A stretch of 9,017 bases of DNA from Trichodesmium sp. MAG_R04 (GTDB taxonomy: Bacteria > Cyanobacteriota > Cyanobacteriia > Cyanobacteriales > Microcoleaceae), in the NCBI GenBank assembly GCA_023356515.1, contig JAKQYG010000140.1:1-9017 (forward strand), given 5' to 3'. The notes under the pieces were generated by a model, which saw only the letters and a list, made by a program, of their open reading frames with translations, searched no databases and was not told the DNA's origin. Position numbers and translations under genes: made by a program. Positions 5,421 to 9,017 of this stretch are shown here, piece after piece. The stretch's first letter is position 1. Every line of letters begins with the position of its first letter.

Positions 5421-6568
5421 TAAGCTTTCTTCTTAGAATGCCCTGGTTCAAAGGGCAGTGCTTGTCTTCCCTTTCCTATCTTTGTTGTTTTTGGCTGTGA
5501 CTCTTCTACTAATTTCTGAAGATTTTCAGGTAATGGTTCTTTGGATAAAATATATGCCTGAATAGTCTGAAATATGTTAGCTATCAGCATATAAAGTAGG
5601 ACACCAGCAGGTAGGGGAGTAAACAGAAATATTCCTGAAAATAGAATTGGAGTAATTTTGTTTATAGAGTCTTGATTTGGATTAGCATTGTTGGCTCCAG
5701 GTCCTTTACCTGATATTGTTTGACTAGCATATATACTAACTCCAAAACCAATCACCATAATTAATATATCCCAATGAATCTTCCCATTGTTATCGAAGGC
5801 ACCGACACGGCCGAGAGCTTTAATAAATAAAAATCCTTTATCTGCTGCAATTCCTGGGATTGTACCTTGAATTGTAGCTTCACCTGGTTGTAAAGCTACT
5901 AAATTACCCTCTTGATCGATTTCAACTCTTTCAGAACCTTTTGTTACAGCCCATAAAGGCTTAATTTTCGATTGATTATATTCATCAATGAGAGTGTTTA
6001 AAGATTTACCCTCTGTTGTTTGAAATTCAACCTTAATTTTATCTCCAACAATTAACTTATTACCATTAGGACTCAAAGCCAAAATTTGGTAGTGAACACC
6101 ATCATTAATATATATATTTTGAGGTGAAGTTGTATAGCCCTGTGGTTGAATTCTTTCTAACTGTTCTTGAGGAAATATTTGTAAGTCTACAGTATAGTTG
6201 ATATTAGTAAAAGGTGATCCACGCAAAGTAGCAAATAAAGCAAAAAGTATAGGCATTTGAAATAGCAGAGGCAAACATCCTGCCAATGGGTTAAACTCTT
6301 TCATTAGTTTGGCCATTTCTTCCTGCTGTGTTTTTGGATCATCTTTATAGCGTTTTTGAATCTCCTCCTGTCTCTTTTTCATCAAAGGTTGCGTAATTTT
6401 CATCTTACGCATATTCCTTATTGACCCAGCATTTAATGGGTAGAGACTTGCACGAATTACAAGGGTTAAGGCTACAATTGCTAAACCATAGCTTGGTACG
6501 ATTCCATAGAAAAAGTCTAGGATCGGCAGCATTATGTTGTTGGAAATAAATCCTATACCAAAATCCAT
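5420..6568 (-). CDS. yidC: Membrane protein insertase YidC/Oxa1/Alb3
   Basis: YidC inserts proteins into the plasma and thylakoid membranes, alone or with Sec. The 382-residue form has five membrane segments: about 11-42, with the conserved hydrophilic-groove arginine R39 in TLVIRASLYPLN; 95-115; 267-286; 305-328; and 328-341. The cytosolic charged hairpin (about 55-92, rich in K, E and Q) is intact. Between segments 2 and 3 lies a long luminal or periplasmic insert (about 117-262). Its second half, with VGDKIKVEFQ (174-183), a Trp at 206, then DQEGNLVALQPGEATIQG (218-235), resembles a Big_2-type Ig-like fold. The Lys-rich C-terminal tail (GRQALPFEPGHSKKKA) is cytosolic and could touch ribosomes, as in other YidC/Oxa1 proteins. 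It is cotranscribed with jag through a TAATG overlap. A 182-nt space with a strong hairpin separates it from the PH gene. Confidence 0.97.
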   Translation of the reverse strand: MDFGIGFISNNIMLPILDFFYGIVPSYGLAIVALTLVIRASLYPLNAGSIRNMRKMKITQPLMKKRQEEIQKRYKDDPKTQQEEMAKLMKEFNPLAGCLPLLFQMPILFALFATLRGSPFTNINYTVDLQIFPQEQLERIQPQGYTTSPQNIYINDGVHYQILALSPNGNKLIVGDKIKVEFQTTEGKSLNTLIDEYNQSKIKPLWAVTKGSERVEIDQEGNLVALQPGEATIQGTIPGIAADKGFLFIKALGRVGAFDNNGKIHWDILIMVIGFGVSIYASQTISGKGPGANNANPNQDSINKITPILFSGIFLFTPLPAGVLLYMLIANIFQTIQAYILSKEPLPENLQKLVEESQPKTTKIGKGRQALPFEPGHSKKKA

Positions 6569-6728
6569 TATTTTATGTCTACCTTGGGGCTGGTGATATT
6601 TATAATTTTGACGATTTGAAATTATTTACTACTACTAATTCCAACATCTAGTTAGCTATCTGTAAATCCTATAATTTATCAGTATTTTCTCTAGATTAAT
6701 ATTTATAGTAGCTAATTGAAAGATTTAT

Positions 6729-6764
6729 CTAGTAAAAGATAGTTCAATAACTATCTTTTACTAG
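6729..6764. repeat. Perfect 16-bp hairpin over the PH gene stop codon
   Basis: CTAGTAAAAGATAGTT (6729-6744) and AACTATCTTTTACTAG (6749-6764) are exact complements with a 4-nt loop CAAT. On the minus strand the 5' arm contains the last three codons and the TAG stop (6753-6751) of the PH-domain gene. No T run follows, so it is a possible attenuator, 3'-end protector or processing site between the PH gene and yidC rather than a standard terminator. Confidence 0.8.
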
Positions 6765-7143
6765 TACTATCAACTTTTTGAGTTTTTGCTGCCATTTTTT
6801 CAGTTATGTAAGCTTCAATGTCTCTAAATCTTGGTATTGCTCTTAATTCTAGCCGAGTATTATTTCTCAGGGTAATTGCTAAATCACCCCAAGCACCTAG
6901 TCCTCTGGGTACTTTCGTAACTTTGGTAATTTCTGAGTAAACAATATCTGTACGATCTTGTCCCATCCAGCCCCCTGAAACTGAAACTCGGCGATTAGTA
7001 ATCCTATATCTTAACCATAAGGCCCGAACAATAGCCGCAACAGTTAAAGGTAGGCCAATGATTGTTAGGCCAATTAATAGATTAAAGATTAAATCTCCTA
7101 TATGGGGACCACCTTCATAGAAGACTTCCTCCCGAATACCCAT
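6751..7143 (-). CDS. Membrane PH-domain (bPH2-type) protein
   Basis: This 130-residue protein has a short N-terminal EEVFYEGGPHIG, then a hydrophobic stretch (about 17-44) long enough for one or two membrane segments, then a bacterial PH-like domain. The PH part shows YRITNRRVSVSGGWMGQ (46-62), DIVYSEITKV (66-75), GAWGDLAITL (83-92) and the closing RLELRAIPRFRDIEAYI (97-113), which match the strand order and end helix of the family. The function is unknown; the gene is a regular member of the cyanobacterial rpmH-rnpA-yidC cluster (from memory), so a role beside YidC is plausible. ATG 7143-7141 is supported by a strong GGAGGT placed six bases upstream inside rnpA. The gene overlaps the rnpA end by 29 nt, which implies coupling. 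The last codons lie in a perfect hairpin. Confidence 0.87.
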   Translation of the reverse strand: MGIREEVFYEGGPHIGDLIFNLLIGLTIIGLPLTVAAIVRALWLRYRITNRRVSVSGGWMGQDRTDIVYSEITKVTKVPRGLGAWGDLAITLRNNTRLELRAIPRFRDIEAYITEKMAAKTQKVDSTSKR

Positions 7144-7522
7144 GCAAAACCTCCACTTGTGCCAATAACTTCTCTAATTGTTGCAGAAATTCATAATAAT
7201 TGCACTCTTGGGCTGTTGGTTTTACCACAATTACTATATCCCATCCTCTTGATATATAAGGCAATATTTTGCGCAAAGCTGCTCTAATTTGGCGTTTAAT
7301 TCGATTTCGTACTACTGCTCCTTTGCTTACCTTTTTACTAATGGAAATTCCTATGCGAGTAGGTTTGTGAAGGGCCAATTTATCTTGCTCTGGAAACAAT
7401 TTAGGCTCTTGCAGATGACGGAGAGCCCTTAAACTTAGATGAGAAGTACTTTTACGAATTCCTTTCTGATATACAATACTAAAGTTTTTATGATGACGAA
7501 GCCTGCTTTCTCTAGGCAACAT
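7115..7522 (-). CDS. rnpA: Ribonuclease P protein component
   Basis: RnpA is the protein subunit that helps the RNase P RNA cut 5' leaders from tRNA precursors. The chosen start, ATG 7522-7520, gives 135 residues beginning MLPRESRLRHHKNFSIVYQK, the normal RnpA N-terminus. The family signature is present as KPTRIGISISKKVSKGAVVR with the RNR motif at 72-74 (VRNRIKRQIRAALR), followed by WDIVIVVKP (94-102) and the final helix EFLQQLEKLL (111-120). The frame is open for 24 more codons upstream, to 7594, but that stretch would overlap rpmH and lacks family features. The Shine-Dalgarno before this ATG is weak, so expression may depend on coupling to rpmH, whose stop is 49 nt upstream. The C-terminal tail overlaps the PH gene start by 29 nt. 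A plus-strand frame at 7102-7287 is a shadow. Confidence 0.96.
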   Translation of the reverse strand: MLPRESRLRHHKNFSIVYQKGIRKSTSHLSLRALRHLQEPKLFPEQDKLALHKPTRIGISISKKVSKGAVVRNRIKRQIRAALRKILPYISRGWDIVIVVKPTAQECNYYEFLQQLEKLLAQVEVLHGYSGGSLL

Positions 7523-7571
7523 AGTTAAGATTTTTAATATTTGTCTACAAATCAGAATTTTCTGTAAATTT

Positions 7572-7712
7572 CTAATAAACTGCCAGACGCTCACGACCTT
7601 TTTTCCGACGTGCTCTAATTACTGCTCGGCCATTTTTTGTACGCATCCTTACTCTAAAACCGGACACTCTTCTTCTCTTACGAGAAGTACCATGTAAAGT
7701 CCGCTGAGTCAT
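7572..7712 (-). CDS. rpmH: 50S ribosomal protein L34
   Basis: This gene was found by reading the minus strand directly. It encodes 46 residues, starting MTQRTLHGTSRKRRRVSGFR and ending GRERLAVY. The bL34 pattern is clear: the N-terminal T-x-R-T-L-x-G-T, then a run of Arg/Lys, then FRVRMRTKNGRAVIRARRKK. L34 is a small basic protein that binds 23S rRNA in the large subunit. The ATG 7712-7710 follows a good AAGGAG Shine-Dalgarno at about nine bases. It is the first gene of the rpmH-rnpA-PH-yidC-jag-DUF177 run, an arrangement common near rnpA across bacteria. The stop lies 49 nt before the rnpA start. Confidence 0.97.
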   Translation of the reverse strand: MTQRTLHGTSRKRRRVSGFRVRMRTKNGRAVIRARRKKGRERLAVY

Positions 7713-7928
7713 TTTTATCTACTCCTTAAACCACTAATATAACAATTTTAAAACCACAATCCCTTAGTATTACATAAATATTTTGATAAAGTCTATACCC
7801 AAGCTAAGGATACTTTGAGATTTTTGACACCCAAAATGGCTCCAAAACTAGTATTTAAGATTTTGAACTTATTTTTAGCGTATCTTTTCCCAAAGTCCCT
7901 CTAAATCTTCTATCCCTCAACAAATATG
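7713..7928 (-). promoter_or_regulatory. Upstream region of the rpmH-rnpA-yidC cluster
   Basis: This 216-bp AT-rich space should contain the main promoter of the rpmH run and the 3' end of the DUF2808 transcript. Several TATA-like hexamers occur on the minus strand (for example TATAGA and TATATT), but none pairs with a convincing -35 box. No DnaA boxes were seen, so there is no sign of a replication origin, even though rpmH-rnpA lies beside one in some bacteria. Confidence 0.35.
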
Positions 7929-8456
7929 TTACTCTATGCTCAAAAGCCATGTGCCAATATAACGCAGTAAAGGTACATCACCAGGAGTCCTGATATTAGC
8001 ATTAAAGTGATACATTCCTCCAAATGTGGGGTTTTTTACATTGTGGAGAACTACTTCGATTTTATTACCAGCAGGAATTGGTTCGGAAGGGTAAATTTCT
8101 ATAAAATTATTTTCTTTGTCCCATACTACTTCATCTATAAGTATTGACTCTGTTTTTTTAGAGTTTCCTCCCCCTACACGAATTTCTATTTTCTTAGTAT
8201 CAAATTTACCTTTATAGTAATTAGGATAAAAAATAGATAACTGGGCAACAGCTAAATTTAATTTTTTGGCTGGTATTCGCAGTCGATAACGATCCCAAGT
8301 CCCAGATTTACCAGAATCTAAACGGAAGTTTAACTGATTTTTCTGTTCTGGTCCACCAAATAGTGTAAATCCAGGCATTCCCTGGGCTAAACTTGCCATT
8401 GAGAAGCCTGTTAATAAGTAACTGCTAACTATCAAAGCAGAAAATATACGTTTCAT
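7929..8456 (-). CDS. Secreted DUF2808 protein
   Basis: This is a small exported protein of the DUF2808 family, which is common in cyanobacteria and has no known biochemical role. The start is taken as ATG 8456-8454 (175 residues) because it gives a clean signal peptide, MKRIFSALIVSSYLLTGFSM followed by ASLAQG, with likely cleavage after A24. The frame is open nine codons further upstream to 8483, which would put charged residues before the signal. The mature part has GTWDRYRLRIPAKKLNLAVA (52-71), then FYPNYYKGKFD (76-86), then EIYPSEPIPAGNKIEVVLHN (120-139) and GGMYHFNANI (146-155), the regular family blocks. Its structure looks beta-rich and it is expected in the periplasm. It lies between the ribosomal cluster and a PEP-CTERM remnant on the same strand. 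Confidence 0.88.
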   Translation of the reverse strand: MKRIFSALIVSSYLLTGFSMASLAQGMPGFTLFGGPEQKNQLNFRLDSGKSGTWDRYRLRIPAKKLNLAVAQLSIFYPNYYKGKFDTKKIEIRVGGGNSKKTESILIDEVVWDKENNFIEIYPSEPIPAGNKIEVVLHNVKNPTFGGMYHFNANIRTPGDVPLLRYIGTWLLSIE

Positions 8457-8575
8457 AGAATTTTCTCTAACTTTAAATCTCATAACTAAAACTTTATCAA
8501 TATTTGATCAATACGGCTATAAATTTTATATTTTTGATCAGGAAAATTAAGAGGACATCGTTTAATTTTTTGTGC

Positions 8576-8899
8576 TTATTTTCTTCTTTTCCAAAGACAA
8601 AGGCCACCTACACTAATAATTAAGCCAAAGATAGTAGATGGTTCAGGAACTGTTTCAACTTGAATATTATTAACAACTAAAGCAGATGAATTAAACGTAT
8701 CAATAACATCAACAATGCCTAGCCCTAATGAATATGCTCCATCGGCAGAAAAAGTATATGAAAAATTCTGGGAACCGGTTTCTTGAATGAAATTTGTTGA
8801 GGAAAGACCTAAGGAACTATTTGTGTCTCCCAGGGTAATTAAAGTATCATTCACTTGTAAAAAAGCATAATCACCAACACCTTCTTGGTTAAAAGAGCT
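8576..8899 (-). pseudogene. PEP-CTERM protein, C-terminal fragment cut at its 5' end by an insertion sequence
   Basis: The C-terminus carries a full PEP-CTERM sorting signal: VPEPST, then a hydrophobic helix IFGLIISVGGLCLW, then KRRK. Such signals direct secreted proteins to exosortase for processing at the cell surface. The preceding part is a beta-rich domain with GVGDYAFLQVNDTLITL and the later SQNFSYTFSADGAYSLGLGI, typical of these proteins. The frame reads sensibly upstream past the nearest GTG (8854-8852) to about SSFNQEG (8899), then turns into unrelated sequence and meets two TAG codons (8932-8927). No start or signal peptide is present, and secretion would need one. An IS4-type transposase start follows at 8973 on the other strand, so an insertion probably split the gene, with its 5' part beyond the window. 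A shorter product from GTG 8854 is possible but would lack export. Confidence 0.7.
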
Positions 8900-9017
8900 A
8901 TGCCTTACCCATAAGTGCTGAAATACCTACTATGATTGTATTCTAGAAAAGTGAATTTAAAGGAGAAAAATCATGCAATCATGGGCAGCAGAAGAACTAA
9001 AATACACTAATTTACCG
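8900..9017 (+). mobile_element. Left end of an IS4-type insertion sequence (partial)
   Basis: The stretch from about 8900 holds the point where the PEP-CTERM frame loses sense, a 70-bp non-coding leader, a strong AAAGGAG, and a transposase start. The exact terminus is not fixed: the inverted repeat and target duplication need the right end, which lies outside the window. Confidence 0.55.
8973..9017 (+). CDS. IS4-family transposase, first 15 codons
   Basis: ATG 8973-8975 opens a frame reading MQSWAAEELKYTNLP to the window edge. The W-A-x-E-E-L-x-x-x-x-L-x pattern matches the start of the Tn5-like DNA-binding domain at the N-terminus of IS4-family transposases, which normally continues D-x-R-L-x-x-R-L. 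A very good Shine-Dalgarno (AAAGGAG, 8959-8965) lies seven bases upstream. The DDE catalytic domain is not in view, so it is not known whether the element is intact. Confidence 0.65.
   Translation, partial: MQSWAAEELKYTNLP

Noticed and set aside
7102..7287. Plus-strand open frame of 61 codons
   Set aside because: It is antisense to the rnpA/PH overlap and has no supporting signal.
7523..7594. N-terminal extension of rnpA to 7594
   Set aside because: It would overlap rpmH by 23 nt and adds residues not seen in the family; MLPRESRL is the usual RnpA start.
7824..7854. Consensus TTGACA with TAGTAT on the plus strand
   Set aside because: Spacing is 19 nt and no plus-strand gene follows; it would only run antisense to DUF2808.
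8945..8957. GAAAAGTGAATTT shared (inverted) with about 1627-1639
   Set aside because: A 13-base AT-rich match is expected by chance in 9 kb; not enough to call a second IS remnant near 1630.

Overview
The window reads as chromosomal DNA from a cyanobacterium, most likely a filamentous, AT-rich, non-heterocystous form of the Trichodesmium/Okeania/Lyngbya type; the genus is inference. Support comes from three HIP1 octamers (GCGATCGC at 312-319, 668-675 and 2852-2859) in otherwise AT-rich DNA, a Ycf46-type AAA+ protein, a DUF2808 protein, a PEP-CTERM protein, a cyanobacterial-style YidC, and long AT-rich intergenic stretches.

Left part (1-1456). The 5' end of a minus-strand P-loop ATPase gene runs off the left edge. 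Its start region is duplicated as a 60-bp tandem repeat (373-492), which places a 17-codon open frame just upstream of the ATPase start. Next is ispF of the MEP isoprenoid pathway on the minus strand. Diverging from it on the plus strand is a small acidic protein that looks like a stand-alone PqqD-fold / RiPP recognition element, with no recognisable RiPP enzyme or precursor gene beside it.

Centre (1730-7712). All genes here are on the minus strand. In transcription order they are rpmH (not in the usual ORF size range, 46 codons), rnpA, a membrane PH-domain protein, yidC, a KH/R3H protein (jag/khpB), DUF177 (YceD-like), then after a 587-bp non-coding gap a Ycf46-like AAA+ ATPase and a membrane-anchored SH3b protein. 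The first six form a translation, RNA-processing and membrane-insertion cluster: ribosomal protein L34, RNase P protein, the membrane insertase, a small RNA-binding protein and a 23S rRNA-associated protein. Two tight junctions (rnpA/PH overlap of 29 nt; yidC/jag TAATG overlap) suggest translational coupling. Strong perfect hairpins lie at the PH/yidC junction and between jag and DUF177.

Right part (7929-9017). A secreted DUF2808 protein is followed by the C-terminal part of a PEP-CTERM (exosortase-sorted) protein. Its reading frame loses its 5' end about 70 bp before the start of an IS4-type transposase gene (8973 onward, plus strand, leaving the window). The simplest reading is that the surface-protein gene was split by an insertion sequence.

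Nothing in the window is clearly a new system. The items most worth following are the orphan RRE-like protein, the duplicated ATPase leader, the apparent degenerate first AAA module of the Ycf46-like protein, the Ig-like insertion in YidC, and the IS/PEP-CTERM junction.
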